Assembly (NCBI GenBank): GCA_934045905.1
Contig: OW203766.1
Coordinates: 19,028,309 to 19,092,308 of the forward strand
Reading direction: 5' to 3'
DNA from: Leuctra nigra
Lineage: Eukaryota; Arthropoda; Insecta; Plecoptera; Leuctridae
DNA: 64,000 nt
Shown here piece after piece: positions 20,674 through 32,566 of the stretch (positions are counted from its first letter, which is position 1; each line of letters opens with the position of its first letter). The position numbers and the translations under genes are program-made. The notes beneath the pieces are model-generated. The model searched no databases, was not told where the DNA came from, and worked only from the letters and a program-made list of their open reading frames with translations.

Positions 20674-21986
20674 ATGTTTCACTGAAATTAGATAATCGGC
20701 AATAAAATATGATGATTATGTAAATAGATCTCCATCCATAACTCGATGATTACCTCTGCCATGGGCCAGGGTTTTCATTAACTTCACCTGTCGGCCAACA
20801 TGATACCATCCCAGTTCACTGCAGCGCCATCTATCAACTGCAAGAACACCGATCTCTAGAATCAACTTGTTCGCTTCTTTTGCTGCTCCCTCAAGATTCA
20901 TCTGAGAAACATTGAAATATCTTCCTAGGGAGTATCGCAAAATAATTCACGCGAGTCAACTGGATCCATTCGAAGTTAATGAAAAACTCTCGACTGTTCT
21001 CTGAGGGGCTGTTTGGTGGAGTGTTCAGCTGCTCACGGAAGATCTAGTAAATGAAGTGACGCCCCTCCCTGGGACGTGTAGATTGTCTAGGCTATATTCA
21101 TTTCTATTCTTCTAGGAACTTTCATCTAACGAAGTTTTTTTAATACAACATTGAAGACAATGTTGCGTAACTAATACTTTGCTTTCGAAAAGGTATTCTC
21201 GGAAATTGAAATATTTGCTAATCTACCATATTCTTTAATTATTTGTTTAACTCTATAATGTGTTATGTTTTAAATCAAAGTCTTCTTTCAATCGTTTGGT
21301 AGGGAAAGATGCCAATTCATTTCTATTTTTATTAACCCTTTTTGGAGAGAAGTATGGCCTCTGCTCCTGACTTTTATGATTAAAACACAAACAATTCGGC
21401 GCATCGTTATCATTATGAAGTTATCATGAGATTATTTTGCTGGCGATAGTTTAGCAGATTGTGTACAACTGCGCCAAAGTAGGTTGATTCTTAGGCTGGT
21501 AAATAAGCTATTCTATACAACTCTCCAATCCGTCGAATAACTTTATATCTAGCTCTCTCAATGGTTGAACATGACAATATATTCACGATATGATTTTATT
21601 CAACGAATTATTGTATCTGAGACGTTAGTAAACCCAGCTATAATAGAATTGATTTATTTTCTAGACTAACAAAACAACCAAAAAGCTCATCCCGTTTATA
21701 GCCCAAGATGGGGGCAATAAAAGTTCAACTTCAAGTGCAATTTCCTCCGACCAGAAAGTTTGCACATTTCGCTATAAAATAAACTAATACGTTCATTTAT
21801 TTGCATAACGTTATCACCCTAATAAACCTAAATCCTGTGGTTTGTACAAACATCCCCGCTGCAGTGCAATTGCAGTCATCTCACCCGCTTATCGTTATCA
21901 GTATCACGTTGCTAAGTCACGTTATCATGTCTGTTGATAGCGACTTGGTCAATAAACAGTGACAAACCTGGTGTGTTGCTAGTAAA
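20674..21986. other. Gene-free stretch upstream of the first exon
   Basis: No ORF is supported. The last few hundred bases would be the promoter region of the transcript proposed to start near 21989. I see no clear TATA box. Confidence 0.35.
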
Positions 21987-21992
21987 TCAGTC
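21987..21992 (+). promoter_or_regulatory. Arthropod initiator motif
   Basis: TCAGTC matches the arthropod initiator consensus TCAKTY exactly. It sits 144 bp before a good splice donor. The proposed start is the A at 21989. No convincing downstream promoter element is seen at +28. Confidence 0.35.
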
Positions 21993-22132
21993 GCAAGTCG
22001 GCGTCGGCAGTTTTAGAGTGTCAAGTGTTGTTTCAAGACAGGTGGTGATAGTAAGTTAGCAGTGTTCGTTGTACAGAGGTTAGGGACCGAATAATAGCAG
22101 CGGGAAGTGTGTTGAATGAATACTTGATATAG
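21989..22132 (+). other. Probable 5'UTR first exon of the large + strand gene
   Basis: The segment is richer in G than its surroundings, has no long frame, and ends in ATAG|GTAAAA (intron from 22133). A matching acceptor, TCTTCTGTTCGCAG|GTTATC, lies 621 bp downstream at 22753/22754 with a pyrimidine tract. Together these suggest a leader exon of the gene whose large exon begins at or before 23080. Inferred from splice signals alone. Confidence 0.5.
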
Positions 22133-22753
22133 GTAAAACTTTTTTTTTGTAGTTTGATTTTGAACGTGGGTAATTTATATTTGAGGGGCGGGGAGGAACA
22201 CACATGTTAAGTGTCAAAACAAGTATTCTGAGATACAAGCAATCGTCTTATCTCCTGTATTGATTCTTATCTCCCACATTTAACCAATTAACCAATTTTT
22301 CCTCCCGAACCCCTCATTTTGTAGTAAATAATTTCTTTTGAAGTTACAGATTAAGACTTACTACATATTCCTAGAAATTAATATCTTGATTGCTCTAGGT
22401 ATAAGATATTTATATTTTTTGCAGTATGTCAGATTGTTTTATCATTACCAGGTAATAGACATATGATTTATTTCAAATTAAAAAATGAGTTGCATTAATT
22501 AAAGTGAATTTAGGCAAATCTTCAGTAAAAATGTTCCTTTCAAGAGCGGTACATTTCGTCAATTTCCCGTTTTCTCTTCTTATCACCGCCAGAACATTAT
22601 CAAGTCAATTTTAAGAATAGATAAAAAGTATCCAAGATGTTTAATTTACATTGCAATCCAAATAAAAGGTGTTTCCTTTGCTCTTCGAGGCGTGTTGAAC
22701 GCATTATTGTAACACCGTTCCCTACTTAGTCGTATATTCTCTTCTGTTCGCAG

Positions 22754-23079
22754 GTTATCGCCGACTGTCAGGCGCAATCTCTCGACTGATAAGTCTTCAA
22801 GGACAACTCGAGCCCGACGATCGCGAGCGAATTCATCGGCAAAGTGATTCGTCCATGTGGATAATTCTCTACGCTTCTGTTCCCGCGTGACAACATCAGT
22901 GATCGATTGTTTTCAATCAAACCGGCCGACGTGTGTGTGATTGTGAAAGACATCGGCGTCCAAAAAAAAATATTGTGTAATTATTTTTATCAGTTGACAA
23001 AGTTCGTAACTACAATCTTTATAGCTCAAGGCTATTATCAATCGAATTCGTGAAATTAGTGTTTCTGTTTTATTTTAAG
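22754..23079 (+). other. Second leader exon or exon plus short intron
   Basis: It begins after the strong acceptor CTTCTGTTCGCAG. Its only early ATG (22852) opens an 11-codon frame. Either the exon runs on into the large coding exon as 5'UTR, with translation then from the ATG at 23316, or it is spliced to the acceptor GTTTTATTTTAAG at 23079. No strong donor is visible inside. Open frames on either strand here are short. Confidence 0.4.
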
Positions 23080-26000
23080 TCCCCAAAACGTCTACTTGTA
23101 ACGAAACGACGTCTAACGGAATCGGCGAACTATTCAGTGATTCGCCGGAATTCGAGCGGTTATCACAAATTCAACTCGCTGACCCAACTTCCGGTCTGGA
23201 GGACAGTTCTTCAGGTCGGGAGTTCGATTTGCAACCGGATGTGCCATACAGTGGATTAAGTGAGCACATAGTTAATATTGATAGTGATAATCCCAGTTAC
23301 CGCGTCGCTCGAGTAATGAATGGGGAGCTTACAGAGTCTAGCGATAAGTTAGGCGGCGAATCCCAAGGTCAAGGTCTAGTGGAGACTTTCACGGTCATCA
23401 CGACAGAGGTGGTCGTCGTCGAGCACGTGGAGGTCCCGTCCGGGGATCACGTCGAGGAGGTGCTGACGACAAGGTTCTGCGGCGACGACTCTGTCGACTC
23501 GACGGAGGGTGTCTTGAACATATCCGCGGAGTGCGACGAGGTTGGGAATTACAAGAAGTCGACGTCCGGCAACTCCGGCGACGACGAAGCGAGCTGCGGC
23601 GAGGACAAAGTGTCAGAGGTTGAACAGTTGAAAGCAGATTCCGTCGAGCAACCACAGCAGTTTGTTTCTACAACCAAGGTGACATTCAACGTCTCTGAAA
23701 ACCAGGAACAAGAAGTTGAAGAGAGAGACGTTTCTGTTGAGAGTCCCGAGCCGGAGACGTCGACAAGTGTCCCAGCGAGACCGTCGAGGATCTCGTGGAC
23801 GACGCAACTGATCGAGAAGATCACCGAGGAGGAGAACGCGAAGAAGTCCAGGAAGCAACAGGCGCCGCCTCCACGAGCTCGTACGCCGCCCAAACGCTCG
23901 GCGATCTACGAGCGCGACGACAAGACTTCCCCGTGGTTGTCGCGGTCACACAAGGGCGTCCCCGCGCCGCCGCAGAAGCCGGCGGTCGTCGTGCCGGAGA
24001 GCAGATCGCCGCGACCGCAGAGAGATTACATCAGGAAGGAGGAGAAACCGCAGGAGGCTCAGAAGAATGACGTCACCGACAGCGGGAGGTTGAGTGCGAA
24101 TAAAGACCGCTACGCCGAGTTGATCAGCGAGTTAGTTCTCGTCCAGGAGGCGGACGTCGACGAGGTGACCGGCAAGGAGGAGACAACGGCGTCCCAAGAG
24201 AAGGACAAGCGCGGCAGGAGCAGCCCGTTCAGGAGCATCCTGCCGAAGAGAATCTTCCCGTTGCACTCGGAACCGAAGGTCGTCCAGAACTCCTTCACGA
24301 ACACTAAACGGAGTCCGCAGACCAAAGAGATCTCGCCGCCGAGGTCGTCGCTCCACGAGACAGCATTTGTTTCAGATTCTCCGACTAAGCAAGCGCAACC
24401 CTCAGAAGGTAGTTTGATGTTTCGCAAACTAGAAGCCAAGTTTTCGTCTAGCCAAGGCGGGTTCTTGCGTCAAAAGTCGCTCGACGTCAACGGCACAAAA
24501 CCTAAAATATCCACGAAGCCCGACGTCAGGTCGCCGGTGAGGAAGTCTGCTCCGCAGTCCTACAGTTCGCAGGACAGCGTCGACAACGCCAACCCGATCT
24601 ACGCCAACGACGTGTATTTCCGCAAACGGCGCACCGCAGACCCAAATAACTCGTATGATGAGGGCGATTACCAGAACAACGTCGTCGTGGTCCACGAGGA
24701 GCCGCGGAGAGTCGAGAGCAAGAACATCAACCAGTTAGAGGATCACGCGAGGAACTTGCATTACCAGCAGGGTTACTATTATCCGAAGCAGGACGTGCAA
24801 GGTAACTATGGCCGGGTCGGACCAACATCGCCGACCACAGCTTCCGTCGAGTATCGTCGTGATACTCAACGCGAAGTCCACGGCGCCAATCACAGCGACC
24901 CCGAACAGCAGTTTGCCATCGCGACAAACTCCAAGTTCGACGAGTATGTGCAAGATTTCAAGGAGACACACCCGAGCAATAGGAGCTCGTCGTCGTCGAC
25001 GTCGACGATCATGTCAGAGTCTGCGTCGCGTCCCGACGCTGAAGGTCAGGAGAAGTCTGTGACCAGCATGACTCCTCCAGATCCGCGTCCAGTCCAGGAG
25101 AGGAGGTCGGAGTACGGAGTTGTCGGAGGAGCTCCTGTCAACAGGAATGTCGTCACCAGAGACATGTTCCTGAACGAGGACCACCGGTTGCGCTCGCAAG
25201 TGCCGCTGAGGATTCAGACGGACAACTTGTCTGTCGATCAGAGATTCCGCCAGCAAGCGTCCGGCCGAGTGTCCGCGCCGCCGATCCCGTACACAAGACG
25301 CATGATGTCGCCGGAGCCCGTCAAGAACACGTCTCCCTTCCACAGCTCGCCCAAGCAGGCCTCCGAGATCCAGAACCAGCAGTCGCCGCGGTGGGACAAC
25401 TTCGTTCAAGTCTCGCCGCAGAGGAATCTCCGCAACCTCCCCGTCGAGAAGTCGCAGAAGTACTACAGTCTGGACGCGAATCAGTCGCGAGGCGGACTCT
25501 ACAGCCCTGGACGGAGTCCTGTGCCCGTCGGGGCGCAGGTGCGCATCTCCATGGCGCCGGGCGAGGTGAAGCGCGGGGAGGCCGTCAAGAACCTGGAGGC
25601 GAACCTGGCGCGAAGTCTCTCGCCTCAACAGCGACAGCCAGCGTCGCCCAGCGGCATCCCGGTGAAGACGAGTCCGAACACACCGCAGCAGAGACAACAA
25701 GAGGCGATGATGAAGACGCGCAGTCTGCCGCCTGGACAGACCAACGTGTCCGAGCGGGACGCGATGAACCGCAGCTTCTCGCCGACAGGTTACAGGAAAC
25801 TCTCGCGCCAAGAAGTCGAGCAGCTCTACTGGCAGAGTCAACACATCCGCGAACTCCAAGCCTCGCAGATGTCGCCGACGTCGGCGCAGCGGTTCCGGGA
25901 ACAGTTCTCGAGTACCGGCTCGTTGCAGTCGCCGGCGGCCAGACCTCAGACGCTGCCCGTCTCGTCGGCGATGCACACAAGTGTTCCCAACTTGAAGGTC

Positions 26001-27063
26001 CTGCCACTGCAGTCACCCTACGGCGTTCCCAATCTAAATCGCGATCCTCAGCAGACCTACCTCGGCGACAGTCGCGGAGGTCTCGTCAAACCTCAACCGA
26101 TCTACAACAACAACACTTCGCCGAGCAAGCTGCCCGTCAACCAGCAGCTGTACATGGCCGACGCTCGGCTGCGGTCGAGGAGCGTCTCTCCAGGCCCGCA
26201 GCACGCGTACTTCCACAACGACGCCCGCAGCGCGAGTCTGACGAGAAACATGCAGCCCGTCGGGAACTTCACCAGAGGCGTCCCTCAGAGGAACACCATC
26301 GGGCCGATCAGAACCGGCGCACCTTCGCCGGCGCTGCAGTCGACGACGATCTACGAGAACGCCGCCGGGGTTTACAACTCCGACGTCGAGTTGAGGCATC
26401 CGGAGAAGTTGCGCGCCGTCAAGAACACGAATGTCAAAGTCGTGAACGGGAAAGAGCCGGAGAAGAATAAAGAGAATAAGAAGAAAGACAAGAAGAAGGA
26501 GAAAGAGAAGACGAAAGAGAAGTCTCAGCCGTTCTACGCGCCGATATTTAAGAGAGGGAGTCTGGTCAGCAACTCCAACACGTCGATCGACGGGACTTCG
26601 TTGAATGAATCGCCGTCGGCGCCGAAGAAAGTGAGTTTCTCGAGCGGACGGGACTCCGTTGAGCAGAGTCCTTGGCCAACGCGCAACGGTCCAGCGCCTG
26701 AGCCGCCAACGCGCCAACACAAAGGACTGCCTCGTCCTGAATCCGACTCTGACGTATTCCTCCCGAACAGTCCGGTCTACAACGGGGAGTATCTCTACAT
26801 GAACGTCGGTCAGATGGAGGCGCCGGACCGACCGCTGCCGGCGCCGCCGCACGGCGTGTACGGGTCGATCAAGAAGTCGAGTGACGGGGCGCCGGTAGTT
26901 CGACGTGGGCCCGTCGGCGTCGTGGCGCTCGCGCCGAGTGTCAAGTATCCGCCCGCCGCCAACAGGTGGCAGCCGATGTCCGAGTCGGAGTCCGGGAGCG
27001 AGGCGGGAGAAGTTCAAAGAATCCTGCAAGGAAATCAGCGAGTCACGTATTTCCGGTTTCAAG
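23080..27063 (+). CDS. Large exon of an unidentified disordered scaffold-like protein
   Basis: An uninterrupted frame of about 1,328 codons. The in-frame stop upstream is at 23076, and the acceptor TTTTATTTTAAG|TCC at 23079 fits. No ATG occurs before 23316 (MNGELTESSDK), yet 23080-23315 reads as protein (ELFSDSPEFERL...), so the start is probably in an earlier exon. The donor AAG|GTAATA follows 27063; the last 12 codons to the stop are intronic. Composition is Ser/Pro/Gln/Arg-rich with many SP/TP sites and no folded domain. Residues counted from the codon at 23229: NPIY near 455 (PTB-type), Lys-rich tract 1075-1101, KKVSF at 1133 (PP1 RVxF-type), YMNV at 1190 (Grb2-SH2-type), RPLPAPP at 1201 (SH3 class I). 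These suggest a signalling or cytoskeletal scaffold. I cannot name the family. GC-rich codons contrast with the AT-rich flanks. Confidence 0.9.
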
Positions 27064-28945
27064 GTAATAAAACATTATTCACATCTCTTTCAGGTCTCTA
27101 AGCTAAATGTGATCACGGCAAAAAAGAGTCTGCTTTTTTACATCCAATTCGAGGAGATGTTCCTCTCTTCATAACAGCAATATGCGATTTGTCGCGATTT
27201 GTCTACCAGCTTGCAGAGCAAATAAATCAAACATAATCCCCATTCGCAACGCCAAAATTTTTAATGACACTAAAGAATGCGGTTATTTGGCAATGACAAG
27301 AAAATCACGAACCAAAAAGTAATTAATTTTCAATGATTTGTTGTCTCAAAATCGTGTTTTTTCTCAACTCCCCATTTCGACTGACAAAGAAAACAAATCC
27401 CCGAAGTGTTAATGCGCTAGTCGATGCGATCCAGTGCACACTATGATGATCACTGATCATCACGGCCTCCTCTAGCACACACGTGCGTGCCTATTGTTCG
27501 ACGTCTAATTGACGGGTGTGGCCACGGCAATTACAATGCGTGATTGAGATCACGGCTTGTAATAGGCACGGGTGCTGACGACACGGATTGTTAAGGGGAA
27601 CTGAAGCGGAACGGTTCATAAACAAGTCGGGAGATGAGCTAAATATTATGCATATCATCAGGAGGAATTGGATCTTAGAAATTACGTCATAGTATAAACT
27701 TTGTATATACATGATGATAATTTATTGATATCATCATATCTATGTGCAAGACTAATATGATCTAATTACAATTTATTTTACTTGCTCATTAGGACTAAAT
27801 TGTTTATAATGAGTCTACTTATCTTACGTCAACGACTTTTAACTCTTAATACTCAAGTAATCATGATGTGCGTGCGCAACTTACACTATTATTGTATCTA
27901 CAAAAGAGTGAACGTAGAACAGATACCTACATAATCTGGCTCCATTGCTTGGGGGCTTACACATTTACAGCTTTAAAGTTGACTTAAAATGCAAATTGCG
28001 GTTTAAATGCATATATTCCAAAGTGGACCCCATTTATGTAGATTCAATTGATACATATGGATGTGGAAAAAGTTCCAATATTCGATTTCAATATTGAAAT
28101 ATTCCAATAATTTGATTTATTTTTTCTTGTGGAATTTCGTAAAGTTTGAAATAAGCGAATCATGTGAGGGAACAAAAGCAAAATTAATCATGTCAAAAAA
28201 ATAGTAAGATCTGTAATTATAAACATATGTAACTAAACTAAACATGTATACATTTCCTTTGAAAACGTGCATTGAAACCCCATGCACGTGCTATAAGTAC
28301 AGGAATTACACTGTTTCTGCTGATTGTCTCCCAACTCTGCGAAGCGAAGATTTAGTTCTCCTTCTAACCTCTCATGTATGAAGCTGAACTTGCACGCTCT
28401 GCGATGAGAGATTGCTGAAACTGCAGCCGAGCTGTTGCACTGCATGCACTCGGATATTAATCGACCACTTTACATGCAGGAGGCCTAATTCACAACGCCG
28501 ACATGACTGAGAGAGTGTGTGTATAGACTTTGTCGAGTCCGTCGCTCGCCGAGATCATCTCCATAGTGACACGTTCAAACAACAGGGAAGAAATCTCGAT
28601 TCTTCTTTCTGCACAAAGTTGGAAATAGTCGGCAAAATAGTGTTTCGCATTTCCAAACATACCTATGTAGGTTTTGAGAATATTCGATTTTTCAAACTCT
28701 CGAAAGTTTTCTATGCGTTTCACTTACAACATCGTCCACTTTTGATATTTGTATTATTCATTCTGCATGCAATCTGTACCTCAGAGGTAGAAGGTCCGAA
28801 GTCCATTTCAATGTTTCTTGAGTTGAGCTCAACAGTCATTCATTCTGCCTCTATCAAATCACATTGTAGTAATTAACGCAGTCATTTTGTAAGCGAATAC
28901 TTACATTTGTTGACTTTAGTCAAATTGGTGTAGAACTTGATTGTA
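27064..28945. other. Intron-like gene-free DNA
   Basis: Follows the donor at 27064. No exon is supported. Positions 28767-28880 hold one copy of a dispersed repeat of about 105 bp, listed separately. Confidence 0.5.
28767..28880 (+). repeat. Dispersed repeat K, copy 1
   Basis: Words TCTGTACCTCAGAGG, GAAGTCCATTTCAATG and TTCTTGAGTTGAGCTCAA recur in order at 40158-40262 with about 80% identity by eye. Class unknown. Confidence 0.6.
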
Positions 28946-29166
28946 CATTCCTGGACACTAAAATTGGCCCGCGGTCAATGTTCAAGTGGCAATACGGCTA
29001 GTATATATTTATTTATTTATTTATTTATTTAAAATAATTTTTCGGCCCTAAACTCACACTGGCCATCCGGTATTTGTGCCAATAAATTACATTAAAATAA
29101 ATGTTAAATACTAGCCGTAGTGCCACTTGAACATTGAGCGTGGGCCAATTTCAGTGTCCAGGAGTG
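28946..29166. mobile_element. TA-flanked Tc1/mariner-type MITE A (221 bp)
   Basis: Terminal inverted repeats of about 60 bp begin CATTCCTGGACACTAAAATT on the left and CACTCCTGGACACTGAAATT on the right strand. A TA dinucleotide sits directly outside both ends (28944-28945 and 29167-29168). The centre holds a TATT microsatellite. No ORF. Superfamily inferred from TA target and terminus style. Confidence 0.85.
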
Positions 29167-29168
29167 TA

Positions 29169-30035
29169 CATGATTCCAAAAGTGTGCAACGCAATCGGGC
29201 CACTTCGGTGTACTTTGGCCAGAGCTGCAACAATATTATGATAATTCATGGTGAAGGTTACCAAAAAAAATGACATATCAGATCTATACGGGGTCAAAGT
29301 GGTAATTTATTTCGCTTTTCCATTTAGCGAACAGTTCGAGATATTCATTCTTTCAATGAGTAAACGCTTGAAATTCGTTGATTGAATTCTCGTCGTCTTC
29401 CATTCACGAATCGTTATCGTCGCTTGTGTCCGCTTGTCAAGGTGTGATTGAGCGTGGAAGAGACAGCTGTCACGTGACTTGACTGTACCGAGGCCGTGAC
29501 ATTTGACCCGAGACTCGACTTCGAGTGAGCGAGATGACGTGAAGTTCAAGAGGCTACTGCATATTCGATGCGACGTCAAGATACTTGGCCCCGTCGTTGA
29601 GATGCTTTGTCCTTTCGAGAACTTGCTAATTTATGATCGAGTGGATAGTGAAAGATGTGCCATGAATTGAAAAGTAAAATGGCGATAAAATTATTTATTC
29701 GTCGGATAAAAGCAGATAGTATTTTTATACTTTTTATTTTTCAGACAAATATGAAAAATGAGGATTATGGGAAACTTATAACGAAGTTAGGTTGGTAGGA
29801 CTAGGAAGGGCCGATGTGCTAAGGCTACTCGGGCGGTTATGTTTCGCTTCACACATCCCTTGCTATCATAATGTGTTGGACTATAGTAGAATTTACATTC
29901 ATTATCACTGAAAGGCACATGTTTGGTTCCCGTAGCTGTTCGACTGAATGTATATTTTTGCAGTGAAAAGTTCTGGAAAACAAAATGAATTGATACGAAT
30001 TTGCGCATGTGCTTATTAGACAGGAAATAGTAATG
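29169..30035. other. Gene-free stretch between two MITEs
   Basis: No gene supported; the open frames are short and overlap on both strands. Confidence 0.4.
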
Positions 30036-30037
30036 TA

Positions 30038-30248
30038 CACTCGGCCAAACAAAAATTGATCGTTGATCAAATTTGATTAATTGATAAATGTTAGATTGCA
30101 CCATCCGAAGTCAGTCCAAGTGATCTCATTGTTTCACTCTAGTAGGTGACCTCACATTTCAACGATAATAACAAGCTTTGATTGGTTATGGGACATGACG
30201 AGCAGTCATTCAAATTTGGTCAACGTTCAAGTTTTGTTTGGCCGAGTG
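30038..30248. mobile_element. TA-flanked Tc1/mariner-type MITE B (211 bp)
   Basis: Ends CACTCGGCCAAACAAAA and its inverse TTTTGTTTGGCCGAGTG abut TA on both sides (30036-30037 and 30249-30250). No coding capacity. The terminus resembles that of MITE C at 49214. Confidence 0.85.
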
Positions 30249-30399
30249 TACATAGCTAAAAAATTCCTTTTCGCATTCTTCAAAACTAAACCGCGGAAAT
30301 GAAATGTGCAAAGAATTCCATTCATAAATCCCCGGAATCCTCGTAATGTAATGAACTCTAATGACTGACGCCTAGATCTCCGAGCGAACTATCAGCTGC

Positions 30400-30686
30400 A
30401 CGGAGTGACCATATGTCCTCGCCGCTCAACCCCCTAATGTCTAATGACAACACTGAGTCACGCGTATGGGGGGTAGGGGGGGGGGGGGGGCGACTCCCCC
30501 GCAGTGGCGGCCGCTTCCCATCGATTTCTCACGCTCGCTCCTGGGCCACTGGGTGACGTCACGCGGCTCCGGGATGCTGCCAGCGATCTCTGGTGCAGAG
30601 ATGGCACAACTGCAATCCACCGGTTCCGATCGCCAATATCGAGCTCATCGCGGCGTTTCAGCTGAACTCGTCAAGGAAGTGAGCTG
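30400..30686 (+). other. GC-rich candidate promoter and first exon
   Basis: A GC-rich block contains a perfect CRE, TGACGTCA (30554-30561), and an ATG at 30601 opening MAQLQSTGSDRQYRAHRG. Two donor-like sites follow: GAA|GTGAGC near 30681 and CGA|GTGAGT near 30690. It could be an alternative first exon of the large gene, but neither donor gives phase 1. A G-run at 30468-30490 lies within it. Confidence 0.3.
30468..30490 (+). repeat. Poly(G) tract
   Basis: A 23-base tract of G interrupted by one TA. Confidence 0.9.
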
Positions 30687-31235
30687 CGAGTGAGTGTTGG
30701 TTTTTTTTTTGACAAGAGATTGGCCTTTTGAGATGTCTTGTGATTTTTTGTCGCGATAGGCGGGGGTGGATTCTGGACTGGGAGTGGGAGGAACAGTTCG
30801 TCGTTATCTTTATATTGTGTCGTCTAAATGCCAATCATTCTCATTCATATCTTAATTAAGTCTGGATTTGTTCAAACTTAATTTAATATTTATTTCCGTG
30901 GAGATAACTGACGTAAACGAAATTCTTGAATCCCTTTTACTCTTGTTGTGTCAGAAACCCCAGTCAGTCTATTGATTTACCTTGGTTCCAGCCAAAACCA
31001 TTACTTTTTACACCTCCAGTGTTAAACTCCGGGATCACATTTCAGTTACCCTCCTCCACTTTAACAACCGAAAGAAACATTTAATCGGATATTTCGAGAT
31101 CTGAACGTGCGTTTCATCTGATACGATTCAGGTGGTAATTCGAGTCGAATGAATGAATGAAATCGCGTATTTAACATCTCGCCTGAAGGGGCCCGGTCAC
31201 GTGACGGGGTCATGTGTCCTGACGCCTGAAGTTAG

Positions 31236-31364
31236 GCAACCGGCGAGCTAAGGACATGTTGATCAGGTGGAAGAAGGACAAGGGAGGGTCGTCCTCCTCG
31301 TCGACGCCGGCGACGACCACGAACAAGTCGTCGACGAAGAAGAAGCGGAAGTTCGGGCGAGAAG
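31236..31364 (+). CDS. Probable coding exon, basic Ser/Thr/Lys-rich
   Basis: The frame reads NRRAKDMLIRWKKDKGG, then Ser/Thr-rich sequence, then KKKRKFGRE, and stops at a strong donor GAAG|GTAAGA (intron from 31365). An acceptor, CTGAAGTTAG|GC, at 31235 makes it a 129-bp exon of phase 1 at both ends, which fits the phase-1 donor of the large exon at 27063 (split Gly codon). Alternatively the ATG at 31256 starts translation in an alternative first exon. GC-rich codons and a likely nuclear-localisation-like KKKRK cluster are visible. The pyrimidine tract before the acceptor is weak. Confidence 0.5.
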
Positions 31365-32552
31365 GTAAGACTGTGTTTTGTTGTTGATGGAGCGATGTTA
31401 TGGGAGATCGATTAGGGACGAGATACTTGAGGAAGGATCTGTAGTAAGACGTTGTATTGTATACTTGTACAAATAAATTAGATATTTTAAACAAATAGGT
31501 TTTATAGTTTTGAATAAATATTTGTACAACCTTAAAAACTCGAATTTTTTACAAATTGTTGTATTGACGTTCATGGAATTATTCGACTAATAAGTTTTAA
31601 TACGACGTTCGTAAACTGGGCGTTGATTGGGAAAGTATGCATCGAATAATTGTTCACTGGAACAATTCAAAAAAATATATTCATCGTTCTTGAATTTTTG
31701 TTAGTGAATTTACGAATCGGTACACTGGTTTGCTCCGAATTTCTGCATGATTTTGAGCTACGTTATGATGCATTTTTGTCGATGTGGATTATTTCTTCCT
31801 GTTTTCCAGCAAACTCCGCAGCATTATGTTGAAATTAGGGCAACGATTATTTATGGTTTGAAGCTTAGGAGCGTGGCTGCCTCATGTTGTTATGATGATT
31901 GAGACGACGGGTGGAGAGGGGGTGGGGGCTGATTTAGTGGGGGAGGTCATCAGGGGTTGGGAGGGGCGTATTATCAGCGGAATCTAATTACTAGACTGAA
32001 TGTGGGTGCAGGGATGGGTGACATCCTATTTGACTGGGGGGGACGCCATGCACTAATAGGGGAGGAAAAACACCATTTATATGCCATTAAACTGTCAAAT
32101 TAGATTTCTCTAATTGTTTTTTTTTAGTAATTATGGCGCTGTTTTCTGTTCCGTTCGTTTTTCGTCGTTTATGTGAATTAAAGTCGGAAGCGCATTCAGT
32201 TTGTAATTTCCTCTTCGCAATGTGCAGTCGATTTAGCAGTAAACTGCATTATCGACATCGAGGGAGGAACAAATTAATTTTCATAGTTGATTACGTATTG
32301 GTAATTAGGAAATCAAAGTGCAATCAGTGTTCAGACGGTAGTCTTGAGTACGATGGTTAGATGAAGTTGAAAGTTTTCCACTTTGTCAACAACCCTTCAC
32401 CCTCTCCCTCTGAACCCAAACACACGTCGATCTTGAAATAATAGCCTCAACCCCCCTCCGGATAAATATTGTACCCACATGCTGACCTAGTCGTCTCGGC
32501 GCTTCCCGTTCTGGCCGCTAGATCGCGCGCGTAGTCGCTTGTTGGGGATGCT
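31365..32552. other. Intron-like gene-free DNA
   Basis: No exon is supported. G-rich patches occur at 31910-32060. Confidence 0.4.
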
Positions 32553-32566
32553 GTTGCCTGGGCAAC
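32553..32566. promoter_or_regulatory. X-box (RFX-type) motif 1
   Basis: GTTGCCTGGGCAAC has two perfect inverted RFX half-sites (GTTGCC and GGCAAC) with a 2-bp gap, in a GC-rich island (32480-32600). RFX factors drive ciliary genes in animals. No transcript is evident beside it. Confidence 0.45.

Noticed and set aside
26034..27062. 342-codon Arg-rich ORF on the minus strand, and similar long frames at 25014-26470
   Set aside because: Shadows of the GC-rich coding exon at 23080-27063: composition follows the sense codons and there are no separate start or splice signals.
27064..27101. The last 12 codons of the long frame as the true C-terminus
   Set aside because: A donor AAG|GTAATA interrupts the frame, and the residues after it are AT-rich and unlike the exon, so they are probably intronic read-through.
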